Source of the DNA: Streptomyces sp. NBC_00663
GTDB taxonomy: Bacteria > Actinomycetota > Actinomycetes > Streptomycetales > Streptomycetaceae
Direction: 5' to 3'
NCBI RefSeq assembly: GCF_036226885.1
Contig: NZ_CP109027.1
Coordinates: forward strand, 8,122,001-8,186,000
DNA length: 64,000 bases
Shown: positions 7,903-15,384 of the stretch, one piece after another
Layout: every line of letters begins with the position of its first letter
How positions within the stretch are numbered: the first letter of the stretch is position 1
Notes under the pieces: model-generated
What the model saw: the letters and a program-made list of their open reading frames with translations, nothing else
Databases searched by the model: none
What the model was told of the DNA's origin: nothing
Program-made: the position numbers and the translations under genes

Positions 7903-8901
7903 GTGCAGACGATTGACAGCAGTGGCGGCAACCGCGGACGGGGTGTCGGGCTCGGCCTCGCCCTCGCGTCGGCGGTCGCCTTCGGAGGTTCCGGTGTCGC
8001 GGCCAAGCCGCTGATCGAGGCGGGGCTCGACCCGCTTCACGTGGTGTGGCTGCGGGTGGCCGGCGCGGCCCTCGTGATGCTGCCGCTCGCCGTGCGCCAC
8101 CGGGCGCTGCTGCGCCGCCGCCCCGCGCTGCTCGCCGGGTTCGGACTGCTCGGCGTGGCCGGGGTCCAGGCCTTCTACTTCGCCTCCATCTCCCGGATCC
8201 CGGTCGGTGTCGCGCTGCTCGTGGAGTACCTCGCGCCCGCCCTCGTCCTCGGCTGGGTGCGGTTCGTGCAGCGCCGGCCGGTCACCCGGGCCGCCGCGCT
8301 CGGTGTCGTCCTCGCGGTCGGCGGGCTCGCCTGTGTGGTCGAGGTCTGGTCGGGGCTGAGCTTCGACGCGGTGGGCCTGCTCCTCGCGCTCGGCGCGGCC
8401 TGCTGCCAGGTCGGCTACTTCGTCCTGTCCGACCAGGGCAGCGACTCCGGCGCCGACGCCCCCGACCCGCTGGGGGTCATCGCGTACGGCCTCCTCGTCG
8501 GCGCCCTCGTGCTCACCGCCGTGGCCCGCCCCTGGACCATGGACTGGTCCGTGCTCGGTGGCACCGCCGACATGAACGGCACCTCGGTGGCCGCCGCCCT
8601 GCTCCTGTCCTGGATCGTCCTGATCGCGACCGTCCTCGCGTACATCACCGGCGTGGTCTCCGTACGCCGCCTCTCGCCCCAGGTCGCCGGGGTCGTCGCC
8701 TGCCTCGAAGCGGTCATCGCGACAGTCCTCGCCTGGATCCTGCTCGGCGAGCACCTCTCCGCCCCGCAGATCATCGGCGGCGCGGTCGTCCTGGCCGGCG
8801 CCTTCATCGCCCAGTCCTCGGCCCCCGCGAAGGGCTCCCCGGAACCGGTGGCGAGCGGCGGCCCGGAAAGGGAGTTGTCCGGCCGCTCGGCCGCCGCCTA
8901 G
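7903..8901 (+). CDS. EamA/DMT family transporter
   Basis: A 332-residue inner-membrane protein with ten predicted helices in two EamA repeats. Each opens with the family pattern (LGLALASAVAFGGSGVAAKPLIEAG, and the second near LLLALGAACCQVGYFV) and closes with the E-x-LG-E signature (ACLEAVIATVLAWILLGEHLS). DMT transporters usually export amino acids or metabolites; the substrate is unknown. The GTG at 7903 is the best family-consistent start but lacks a clear ribosome site. It is the first of two same-strand EamA genes; the second begins 170 bp downstream after a structured leader. Confidence 0.8.
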   Translation: MQTIDSSGGNRGRGVGLGLALASAVAFGGSGVAAKPLIEAGLDPLHVVWLRVAGAALVMLPLAVRHRALLRRRPALLAGFGLLGVAGVQAFYFASISRIPVGVALLVEYLAPALVLGWVRFVQRRPVTRAAALGVVLAVGGLACVVEVWSGLSFDAVGLLLALGAACCQVGYFVLSDQGSDSGADAPDPLGVIAYGLLVGALVLTAVARPWTMDWSVLGGTADMNGTSVAAALLLSWIVLIATVLAYITGVVSVRRLSPQVAGVVACLEAVIATVLAWILLGEHLSAPQIIGGAVVLAGAFIAQSSAPAKGSPEPVASGGPERELSGRSAAA

Positions 8902-8911
8902 TCTGCCGATC

Positions 8912-8950
8912 ATGCACACGCACCGCGTCATCGCGCCGCCCGCCGTCTGA
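8912..8950 (+). CDS. Possible 12-residue upstream ORF (leader peptide)
   Basis: A complete small reading frame, MHTHRVIAPPAV then TGA, lies 10 bp after the first EamA gene and about 120 bp before the second. It contains a Pro-Pro pair next to its stop, a sequence type that slows ribosomes. Its stop codon sits in the loop of a 7-bp hairpin, GCCCGCC (8938-8944) with GGCGGGC (8951-8957). Together with the downstream alternative hairpins this looks like an attenuation leader. Translation is not proven and there is no strong ribosome site. Confidence 0.4.
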   Translation: MHTHRVIAPPAV

Positions 8951-9042
8951 GGCGGGCCCTGCCGAAGCCACGCCCGGCACCGTGCCGGGCGCAACGGTGC
9001 TGCCCGCGGACGAAGTCCATGGATCCCGCTCGGCGGGGTTCC
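8938..9042 (+). promoter_or_regulatory. Structured leader with competing hairpins before the second EamA gene
   Basis: Three structures follow one another. Stem A is 8938-8944 with 8951-8957, its loop holding the upstream-ORF stop. Stem B is GCCCGGCAC (8972-8980) with GTGCCGGGC (8982-8990); alternatively GCACCGT (8977-8983) pairs with ACGGTGC (8994-9000), and the two pairings exclude each other. Stem C is near 9021-9029 with 9033-9041, ending 30 bp before the EamA start. The arrangement suits ribosome-dependent or ligand-dependent control of the transporter. I do not recognise a known riboswitch class. Confidence 0.45.
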
Positions 9043-9071
9043 CCACTTCTCCATGTCTGCGGAGACGTCAC

Positions 9072-10010
9072 GTGTCGAACGCTGTTTCCGGCCTGCCCCT
9101 CGGGCGAGGCCTGCTCTGTCTGATCGTCGCCGGTGTCGCCTGGGGCACCGCGGGTGCCGCCGGCTCGCTGGTCTACCGGACCAGTGACATGGGTCCGGTC
9201 GCCCTCTCCTTCTGGCGCTGCGCGATCGGCTTCGTGCTGCTGCTCGCCGTCCGGCTCGCGCGCTCCCGCACGGCCGTTGCCGAACCCCTCCGCCGCAGGG
9301 CGCTGCGGGCTGTGGTCACCGGTGTCGGGCTCGCGGTCTTCCAGACGGCCTATTTCGCGGCCGTCCAGATCACCGGGCTCGCCGTCGGAACCGTCGTCAC
9401 CCTCGGCGCCGGTCCTGTCCTCATCGCGCTCGGCGCCCGGCTCGCCCTGGGCGAGCGGCTGGGCCGCGGTGGCGTCGCGGCGGTGGCGGGCGCGCTCGTC
9501 GGGCTCGCGGTGCTGGGCCTCGGTGGCGGAGGGACGGCCGTACGGCCGTGGGGCGTGCTGCTCGCCCTGGTGTCGGCGGCCGGCTACTCGGTCATGACGC
9601 TGCTGACCCGCAAGTGGGGCCGCGACGGAGGGGCCGACGCCGCCGGTACGTCCGTGTGGGCCTTCGCGGTCACCAGTGTCTGCCTGCTGCCGTTCGCCCT
9701 GGCCGAGGGCCTGGTGCCGCACACGGCCGAACCGGCCCGTCTCGCCGGGCTGTTGGTGTACATCGCCACTGTGCCCACGGCCCTCGCCTACGCCCTCTAC
9801 TTCGCGGGAGCCGCGGTCGTGCGGTCGGCCACCGTGTCCGTGATCATGCTCCTCGAACCGGTCGGCGCGTCCGTACTGGCCATCGTCCTGCTCGGCGAAC
9901 ACCTGACGACGCCGACCCTCCTCGGCACCCTGCTGATGCTGGGGTCGGTCACGGGCCTCGCGGTGGCGGAGACCCGTGGTGCGCGGCGAGGTGAGCCCGT
10001 ACCGGCGTAG
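9072..10010 (+). CDS. EamA/DMT family transporter
   Basis: A 312-residue ten-helix transporter. It begins VSNAVSGLPLGRGLLCLIVAGVAWGTAGAAGSL-like, with the GxxWG motif of the first EamA repeat. The second repeat starts at WGVLLALVSAAGYSVMTLL, and the protein ends with the LLEPVGASVLAIVLLGEHLTTP signature. The GTG at 9072 has GGAG at 9061-9064. It follows the upstream ORF and hairpin leader. The first EamA gene lies on the same strand but the two share little sequence beyond family motifs, so they are not a recent duplication. The substrate is unknown; export of an amino acid or toxic metabolite is the family norm. Confidence 0.8.
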   Translation: MSNAVSGLPLGRGLLCLIVAGVAWGTAGAAGSLVYRTSDMGPVALSFWRCAIGFVLLLAVRLARSRTAVAEPLRRRALRAVVTGVGLAVFQTAYFAAVQITGLAVGTVVTLGAGPVLIALGARLALGERLGRGGVAAVAGALVGLAVLGLGGGGTAVRPWGVLLALVSAAGYSVMTLLTRKWGRDGGADAAGTSVWAFAVTSVCLLPFALAEGLVPHTAEPARLAGLLVYIATVPTALAYALYFAGAAVVRSATVSVIMLLEPVGASVLAIVLLGEHLTTPTLLGTLLMLGSVTGLAVAETRGARRGEPVPA

Positions 10011-10021
10011 GGCCGTCAGAC

Positions 10022-10060
10022 GACGCGGCGGCGCCGGATGTGCTCGCGCGCCGCCGCGTC
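10022..10060. terminator. Hairpin terminator between convergent genes
   Basis: A perfect 13-bp stem, GACGCGGCGGCGC (10022-10034) with GCGCCGCCGCGTC (10048-10060), with a 13-nt loop, lies between the EamA stop and the convergent flavoprotein stop. Confidence 0.7.
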
Positions 10061-10077
10061 CCGCGGGTAGAGCGGCA

Positions 10078-10764
10078 TCACAGGGCCGTCAGATAGTCGG
10101 GGATCTCGGTGGCGGGGGCCAGTTCGGGGTCGCCGACCGGGGTGTCGTAGCCCTTGCGCAGCGGGACGACGCCGGCCCAGTGGGGGAGGGCGAGGTCCTC
10201 GGGCTCGTCGTTCACGCCGCCGGTGCGCATCTTGGCCGAGACCTCGTCGAGGTCGAGGCGGATGACGGCGGTGGCGGCCAGCTCCTTCCTGTTGGCGGGC
10301 CGCGAGTCCTTGGACCGGCCCGCCACCACGTGGTCGACGAGCGAGTCGAGGGCGAGGCGCTTCTCCTCCGGGTCCGTCACGTCGTACGCCGTGCCGTGCA
10401 CCACCACGGACCGGTAGTTGATCGAGTGGTGGAAGGCCGAGCGGGCCAGGATCAGGGCGTCGACGTGCGTGACCGTCACACACACCGGCAGACCGGGGTC
10501 GGCCTGGCCGGTCATCCGCAGCGGGCGCGAGCCGGTGGAGCCGTGCAGATAGAGGCGCTCGCCGACCCGGGCGTAGAGCGTCGGCAGCACGACCGGCGCG
10601 CCGTCGCGGACGAAGCCGAGGTGGCAGACGTAGGCCTCGTCGAGTATCGCGTGCACGACCTCCTTGTCGTACGAGGCACGGTCCGCGGAGCGGGTGGGCA
10701 CCGTGCGGTCGGTCGCCGGGTAGGCGGCGGTCGGTGGTGTCGTCGGCTGCGTGGTCCCCTGCAT
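10078..10764 (-). CDS. Pyridoxamine 5'-phosphate oxidase-fold protein
   Basis: A 228-residue protein of the split-barrel flavin-binding family. After a variable Pro/Thr-rich N-terminus come RASYDKEVVHAILDEAYVCHLGFV, VVLPTLYARVGERLYLHGSTGSRP, and HHSINYRSVVVHG, the usual flavin phosphate and isoalloxazine contacts. The ATG at 10764 is preceded by GGAG at 6 bp. It diverges from a MocR-type PLP-binding regulator. That pairing is common for vitamin B6-related genes and suggests the regulator controls it in response to pyridoxal phosphate. Whether it oxidises pyridoxamine phosphate or another flavin substrate cannot be told; it lacks the full PdxH C-terminus. Confidence 0.8.
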   Translation of the reverse strand: MQGTTQPTTPPTAAYPATDRTVPTRSADRASYDKEVVHAILDEAYVCHLGFVRDGAPVVLPTLYARVGERLYLHGSTGSRPLRMTGQADPGLPVCVTVTHVDALILARSAFHHSINYRSVVVHGTAYDVTDPEEKRLALDSLVDHVVAGRSKDSRPANRKELAATAVIRLDLDEVSAKMRTGGVNDEPEDLALPHWAGVVPLRKGYDTPVGDPELAPATEIPDYLTAL

Positions 10765-10794
10765 GGCGGTCTCCGTAACGAAAGGTGTGGCGAG

Positions 10795-10831
10795 TTGCGG
10801 GAAGGTTTGCACTAGTGCATAATCTGCTTTG
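10795..10831 (+). promoter_or_regulatory. Leaderless promoter and palindromic operator of the MocR gene
   Basis: TTGCGG (10795-10800), a 17-bp spacer and CATAAT (10818-10823) form a good housekeeping promoter, placing the transcript start at or next to the GTG at 10831. A perfect 12-bp palindrome TGCACTAGTGCA (10808-10819) fills the spacer and touches the -10 box, and a partial copy (GTGCTAG) covers the start codon. This fits autorepression by the MocR product and shared control of the divergent flavoprotein gene. Confidence 0.65.
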
Positions 10832-12162
10832 TGCTAGGAGAATACCGGATCGAGGGACGTGGTGCAGCCGAGATCGCGGCGAGCGTCGAGCGCGCGGTGG
10901 GCGCCGGTGAGCTGGAGCCGGGCCAACTGCTGCCGCCCATGCGGGAGTTGGCGGGTGAGCTGGGCGTGAACCCGAACACCGTCGCGGCGGCGTACCGCAT
11001 CCTGCGTGAACGCGGGGTGATCGAGACCTCGGGACGCCGGGGCAGCCGGGTGCGGCCCAAGCCGGCCACGACCGGGCGCGAGTCGATCCGGGTGGAAGTA
11101 CCGGAGGGCGTCCGGGACGTGGCGAGCGGCAACCCGGACCGGGAGCTGCTGCCGAGCCTGGCGGGCGTGTTCGCGGCGGCGGCCGAGCGGAACGACCGGG
11201 AGCCGGTGATGTACGGGGAGACGGCGGTGGAGCCGGAGCTGGCGCGCCTGGCGCGGGCCGCGCTGGACGCCGACGGTGTGCCCGCCGGGCCCCTGGAGGT
11301 CGCCTCGGGCTCGCTCGACGTGATCGAACGCGTCCTCGCGGCCCACCTCAAACCGGGCGACACGGTCGCCGTCGAGGACCCGGGCTGGGGCAGCCTGCTG
11401 GACCTGGTCCCGGCCGTGGGACTGCGTACGGTCCCTGTCGGTGTGGACGACGAGGGCCCGCTCCCGGACGACGTCCGCGCGGCCCTTCGCTCGGGAGCGC
11501 GCGCCCTGATCGTCACCGACCGGGCCCAGAACCCGACCGGCGCCGCGGTGACCGCCGCACGCGCGCGTGCCCTGCGTGCCGTGCTCAAGGAGCACCCGGA
11601 CACCCTGCTCATCGAGGACGACCACGGCCACGGCATCGTCGACCTGCCCCTGCACGCCCTGGCCGGCGCCACCCGCAGCTGGGCCTTCGTCCGCTCGGCC
11701 GCCAAGGCCTACGGCCCCGACCTGCGGCTCGCCGTCTTCACGGGTGACCCCGTCACGGTCGACCGGGTGCGCGGCCGGCAGAGCCTCGGTCCTGGCTGGG
11801 TCAGCAGGATCACCCAGCGGGCGGTGGCCCGACTGTGGGCCGAGGGCGCGGTCGACCCGAAGGCGGTGGCGGCGGCCTACGCGGTCCGCCGGGACGCCCT
11901 GATCGCGGAACTGGCGCGGCGCGGCGTCCCCGCGCACGGCCGCAGCGGCCTCAACGTCTGGATCCCCGTCCCCGACGAGACGGGCGCCGTGGCCCGCCTC
12001 CTCCACGCCGGCTGGGCGGTGGCCCCGGGAGCCCGCTTCCGCCTGGACGCCGCACCCGGCATCCGCGTCACGATCGCCACGCTGAACGAGCCGGAGACGG
12101 CACCTCTGGCCGAGGCGATCGCGGCGGCGGTGGGGCCAGGGCGGGGGCGGGGGTATGTGTGA
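10831..12162 (+). CDS. MocR/PdxR-type regulator (GntR HTH plus aminotransferase fold)
   Basis: A 443-residue protein with an N-terminal GntR winged helix (about residues 10-75; QLLPPMRELAGELGVNPNTVAAAYRIL). It is followed by a fold-type I aminotransferase domain whose PLP lysine is in SAAKAYGPDLR (about Lys292), with upstream RAQNPTGAAV and EDDHGHG. Such proteins sense PLP or a PLP adduct and regulate transcription rather than transaminating. It has no Shine-Dalgarno site and appears leaderless, with the promoter ending at the start codon. The divergent PPOX-fold gene is the probable target. The gene ends at the edge of the GC-rich minisatellite region. Confidence 0.85.
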   Translation: MLGEYRIEGRGAAEIAASVERAVGAGELEPGQLLPPMRELAGELGVNPNTVAAAYRILRERGVIETSGRRGSRVRPKPATTGRESIRVEVPEGVRDVASGNPDRELLPSLAGVFAAAAERNDREPVMYGETAVEPELARLARAALDADGVPAGPLEVASGSLDVIERVLAAHLKPGDTVAVEDPGWGSLLDLVPAVGLRTVPVGVDDEGPLPDDVRAALRSGARALIVTDRAQNPTGAAVTAARARALRAVLKEHPDTLLIEDDHGHGIVDLPLHALAGATRSWAFVRSAAKAYGPDLRLAVFTGDPVTVDRVRGRQSLGPGWVSRITQRAVARLWAEGAVDPKAVAAAYAVRRDALIAELARRGVPAHGRSGLNVWIPVPDETGAVARLLHAGWAVAPGARFRLDAAPGIRVTIATLNEPETAPLAEAIAAAVGPGRGRGYV

Positions 12163-12890
12163 CGGCGTGGGTTGGGGTGGGGTGCGGGTGCCTCCGTCGG
12201 CTGGGGCGAGGACGTGTGGGCGGGATCGGCCGGGGTGAGGGTACGCGGGGCGGGATCGGCCGGGGCGAGGGTGTAGGTGGCGTTGTCGGCTGGGGCGGGG
12301 GTGTTCGTGGCGGGCTGGTCGGGTGCGGGCGGTGTCCGTCGCGCCGTCGACCGGGGCAGGGGTGCGGCCTGCCTGGTCGGTGGGGTCGAAGGCACGGGCA
12401 GGGTGGTTGATCGTGCCTGGGGTGGGGACGGTTCGGTTGGTCGGCCCGGGGTGCGGGCCGTGTGGTTGGCCTGGTTCGGGGCGGGGGTGGTGTGGTCCGT
12501 TGGCTGGGCCTTCTGGTCCTGCCTCAGTTGGTTGGGCCTGGGGGTGGGGTGGCGTGGTTCGTTGGGGCCGGGGTGCGGGCAGTGTGGTTGGCCGGGGCTG
12601 GGGTGGGGGTCGCAGGGGTGACCGGGCCGGGGTGCGGGGCGTGTGGTTGGCCTGGTTCGGGGCGGGGGTGGTGTGGTTCGTCGGCTGGGCCTTCTGGTCC
12701 TGCCTCAGTTGGTTGGGCCTGGGGGTGGGGTGGCGTGGTTCGTCGGGGCCGGGGTGCGGGCAGTGCGGTTGGCCGGGGCTGGGGTGGGGGTCGTAGGGGT
12801 GACCGGGCCGGGGATGCGGGCTGTGTGGTCGGCCTGGTTCGGGGTGGGGGTGGTGTGGTCCCGCGGCTGAGCCTTTCGGGCCTGGGTCAG
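12163..12890. repeat. G-rich minisatellite (30-bp units and 181-bp tandem copies)
   Basis: Between the MocR stop and the body of the next EamA gene lies strongly G-rich (plus strand) repetitive DNA. 12199-12310 contains about four 30-bp units recognisable by GGC(T/C)GGGG(C/T)GAGG. From 12451 a unit of 181 bp is repeated (12451-12631, 12632-12812), with a partial third copy from about 12814 to 12890. The third copy coincides with the 3' end of the EamA coding sequence, so the duplicated unit includes the gene's tail. Runs of four or more G at short spacing could form G-quadruplexes. The stretch 12163-12704 holds no supportable gene. Confidence 0.8.
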
Positions 12891-13766
12891 TGCTGCTCCC
12901 GCCAGGACGATCGCCGCTCCCACCGGGGTCGACCAGCTCAGCGACTCCCCGAGGATCGCGACGCCCGCCGCGGTGGCGATGACCGGGATGAAGTACGTGA
13001 CCATCTGGGCGGTCGTGGGCCCGACCTCGGCGACCAGGCCGTACTGGATGAGCACGGCCAGCCCGGTGCCCAGTGCGCCCAGCGCGGCGATCGCCAGGAG
13101 GGGAACGCCCGCGAAGTGCGTCGGGAGCGAGGTGAACAGCGGTGTGACGACGGCCAGTTGCAGCATCGCCAGCAGCAGTTGGGCCCCGGTCATGGAGAGG
13201 TGGGAGTGTCCCGTCCCGGCGAGGGTGCGGCGGACGTAGATCCAGCCGATCGGGTAGCTCAGCGAGGCCAGCAGCGCCATCGCCGTGCCTTTGGCGTCCA
13301 GGCCGTGGAAGCCCTGCCAGGCGCCCAGCACCGTGAGCACCCCGAGGAACCCGATCCCGAGCCCGGCGACCCGGACCCGCGTCGGCCGGTCCTCGGACAG
13401 CGCGACCACGGACAGCGCCATGCCCCACAGCGGTGAGGTCGCGTTGCAGATCCCCGCGAGCGTGGACGGAATCGTCAGCTCCGCGTACGCGAAGAGCGAG
13501 AACGGCAGGGCGTTCAGGAGGAAGGCGGCCATCGCCAGATGACCCCAGGTCCGGGCGCCGCGCGGCAGCCGCTCCCGCTTCACCGCCATCGCCGCCGCCA
13601 GCACCAGCGTCCCGAACAGCAGTCGCCCGAACGTCACCTGGAACGGGGCGTACCCATCGGTGCCCACCTTGATGAGCAGGAAGCTGAAACCCCAGATCAG
13701 AGCGAGTGCGGCGAAACGCAGGCGCCAGTCGGGGGCACGGGTCCGGGCGAGGGCGGCGGTGGTCAT
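12705..13766 (-). CDS. EamA/DMT transporter with repeat-derived C-terminal tail
   Basis: A 353-residue protein. Residues 1 to about 297 form a normal ten-helix EamA transporter (ALALIWGFSFLLIKVGTDGY at the first repeat; PVIATAAGVAILGESLSW near the end). After TQARKAQP comes a tail of about 55 residues rich in Thr, Pro, Ala and Asn, with a 10-residue rhythm (TPTPAPANRTARTPAPTNHA). It is encoded by the minisatellite, and the stop at 12705 falls inside the neighbouring 181-bp copy. The start is ATG 13766 by comparison with family members; ATG 13778 is possible. It diverges from a LysR gene, its likely regulator. The tail is probably cytoplasmic and dispensable. Confidence 0.8.
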   Translation of the reverse strand: MTTAALARTRAPDWRLRFAALALIWGFSFLLIKVGTDGYAPFQVTFGRLLFGTLVLAAAMAVKRERLPRGARTWGHLAMAAFLLNALPFSLFAYAELTIPSTLAGICNATSPLWGMALSVVALSEDRPTRVRVAGLGIGFLGVLTVLGAWQGFHGLDAKGTAMALLASLSYPIGWIYVRRTLAGTGHSHLSMTGAQLLLAMLQLAVVTPLFTSLPTHFAGVPLLAIAALGALGTGLAVLIQYGLVAEVGPTTAQMVTYFIPVIATAAGVAILGESLSWSTPVGAAIVLAGAALTQARKAQPRDHTTPTPNQADHTARIPGPVTPTTPTPAPANRTARTPAPTNHATPPPGPTN

Positions 13767-13790
13767 GAGAACCACCATGACGCCCAAGAC

Positions 13791-13832
13791 CTCGTAGCAC
13801 AAGCGAGATAATCGACGCGATATCTCGTAGCA
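13791..13832. promoter_or_regulatory. LysR-type operator between divergent EamA and LysR genes
   Basis: A perfect 7-bp inverted repeat, CGAGATA (13804-13810) and TATCTCG (13821-13827) with a 10-bp gap, matches the T-N11-A architecture of LysR sites. It is flanked by two direct copies of CTCGTAGCA (13791-13799 and 13824-13832) 33 bp apart, about three helical turns. The block ends 8 bp before the LysR start. Confidence 0.7.
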
Positions 13833-13840
13833 TTGCTTAC

Positions 13841-14743
13841 ATGTTGAACCTGGAGCGCCTGCGTACCCTCGACGCCCTCGCCCGGCACGGCTCGGTGAGC
13901 GGCGCCGCCGAGGGGCTGCACATCACGACGTCCGCCGTCTCCCAGCAGATGTCCAAGCTGGAGCGCGAGGTCGGCCAGCAACTCCTCGCCAAGAACGGCA
14001 GAGGGGTACGGCTCACGGACGCCGGCCGGCTGCTCGCCGAGCACGCGGCCCGCATCCTCTCGCAGGTCGAACTCGCCCAGTCCGACCTGGAGGCCCAACG
14101 CGGCCAAGTGGTCGGCGAGTTGCGGCTCTCCGCGTTCCCCACGGCCGCGCGCGGACTGTTTCCGGCCGCCCTCTCCGCGCTCGTCGCCGCACACCCCGCG
14201 CTGCGGGTCCGCTCCTGCGAGCTGGAGCCGGAGCTCGGCATCGCCGGCGTGGTCCGCGGCGACCTGGACCTCGCGGTGGTCCTGGACTGGTACAACAAGC
14301 CGATGCCGCTCCCGGACGGCCTGGTCAAGGCCTCCGTCCTGGACGACCCGGCGGATGTGGCGATGCCGGTCGGGCACCGGCTCGCCGACCGTGAGGAAGT
14401 GGACCTCGCCGAGTTCGCGGGGGACGAGTGGATCACCTGGGGGCAGGGCGAGTTCTGTCACGAGTGGCTGATGTTCACCCTGCGCGCCAAGGGTATCGAG
14501 CCCATCGTCGGCCACCGCGCCGCCGAGACCCACACCCAACTCGGGCTGGTCGCCGCCGGGTTGGGCGTCTGCATCGCCCCGCTGCTGGGCCGCCACCCGA
14601 TGCCCGAAGGGGTCGTGACCGTCCCGCTCAAACAGCGGGTCCGGCGCCATGTGTACGTCGTCTGGCGCGCGGACGCCGACCGCCGCCCGTCGATCAGGGC
14701 GGCGGTGGAGGCGCTCAGGGCAGCGGCGGCCGACCTCGGCTGA
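13841..14743 (+). CDS. LysR family transcriptional regulator
   Basis: A 300-residue regulator with the N-terminal winged helix (residues 1-60: LNLERLRTLDALARHGSVSGAAEGL, then TTSAVSQQMSKLEREVGQQL). An effector-binding periplasmic-binding-like domain follows (about 90-295; GELRLSAFPTAARGLFP, GLGVCIAPLLG). No ribosome site precedes the ATG, and the promoter elements are close, so leaderless initiation is plausible. The divergent EamA transporter is the most likely target, making this a LysR-controlled exporter module. The inducer is unknown. Confidence 0.9.
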   Translation: MLNLERLRTLDALARHGSVSGAAEGLHITTSAVSQQMSKLEREVGQQLLAKNGRGVRLTDAGRLLAEHAARILSQVELAQSDLEAQRGQVVGELRLSAFPTAARGLFPAALSALVAAHPALRVRSCELEPELGIAGVVRGDLDLAVVLDWYNKPMPLPDGLVKASVLDDPADVAMPVGHRLADREEVDLAEFAGDEWITWGQGEFCHEWLMFTLRAKGIEPIVGHRAAETHTQLGLVAAGLGVCIAPLLGRHPMPEGVVTVPLKQRVRRHVYVVWRADADRRPSIRAAVEALRAAAADLG

Positions 14744-14751
14744 ACCGCCTT

Positions 14752-14800
14752 GCAGACTTACGGACTCACACAGACTCACACAGACTTACAGACTCACAGA
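14752..14800. repeat. 10-bp tandem repeat (CAGACTCACA type)
   Basis: Four to five imperfect copies of CAGACT(C/T)ACA follow the LysR stop and run into the last codons of the convergent flavoprotein gene, whose stop is at 14794-14796. The tract is AT-rich compared with its surroundings and looks like a slippage-born microsatellite. Confidence 0.7.
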
Positions 14801-15261
14801 GAAGGCAACTTGCGGAAGTCCCAGGACACGATCTTGTCCGGCGTCAGCCGCATCCACGCGTGCCGGCCGTCGTGCGGCATCTCGTCGAGGCCGAAGTTCT
14901 TGCGCGCGAACAGCGTCTCGGGGACGTCGAGTTCGGCGTACAGATCCCCCACCCGGGGCGCCTCGCCCACGAACTCCACGGCCCCCGACAGCTCGACGCC
15001 GCGCAGCTCGTCGTACTCCTCACCGGTGTCGACCACGATCGCGACCCGCGGATCGCGGCGCAGATCGGTCCAGCGCTTGCTCTTCACCACCGAGTACAGC
15101 CACAACGAGGTGCCGTCCCAGGCGAACCACAGCGTGCTCACGTGCGGGGCGCCGTCCTTCGAGACGGTGGCGACCCGGCAGGTGCGCTGACTGGCGAGGA
15201 ACTCGTCCAGCTCGCCCGGTGTCATCATGATCTTCCGGCCCCGGCGCTGAGTGACGGTCAT
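14794..15261 (-). CDS. PPOX-class (F420/FMN-binding split barrel) protein
   Basis: A 155-residue protein of the pyridoxamine phosphate oxidase-like split-barrel family. It carries MMTPGELDEFLASQRTCRVATV, DGAPHVSTLWFAWDGTSLWLYS and KSKRWTDLRRDPRVAIVVDTG; the last element is typical of the TIGR03618-like F420-dependent or FMN-binding group. The ATG at 15261 has AAAGGGGGG upstream. It probably reduces or binds an unknown small molecule with F420 or flavin. It is transcribed alone and converges with the LysR gene, its final codons lying in the 10-bp repeat tract. Confidence 0.8.
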   Translation of the reverse strand: MTVTQRRGRKIMMTPGELDEFLASQRTCRVATVSKDGAPHVSTLWFAWDGTSLWLYSVVKSKRWTDLRRDPRVAIVVDTGEEYDELRGVELSGAVEFVGEAPRVGDLYAELDVPETLFARKNFGLDEMPHDGRHAWMRLTPDKIVSWDFRKLPSL

Positions 15262-15384
15262 GCGCCCCCCTTTCTCCTGGCTCAATTTCTGACGGTCCGT
15301 CAGTAGACAATGCGGTGTCTTCCTTCAACACGCAATGGTGGCTACGCTCGCCCGCTCCACACCGTCGGCGACAAGGGGGAAAAC

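Noticed and set aside
10834..13833. A 999-codon open frame on the minus strand spanning the MocR and EamA genes
   Set aside because: It runs antisense to the MocR gene and through the G-rich repeat in a frame different from the EamA gene; the product is low-complexity Pro/Thr/His/Arg and is a by-product of high GC and repeats.
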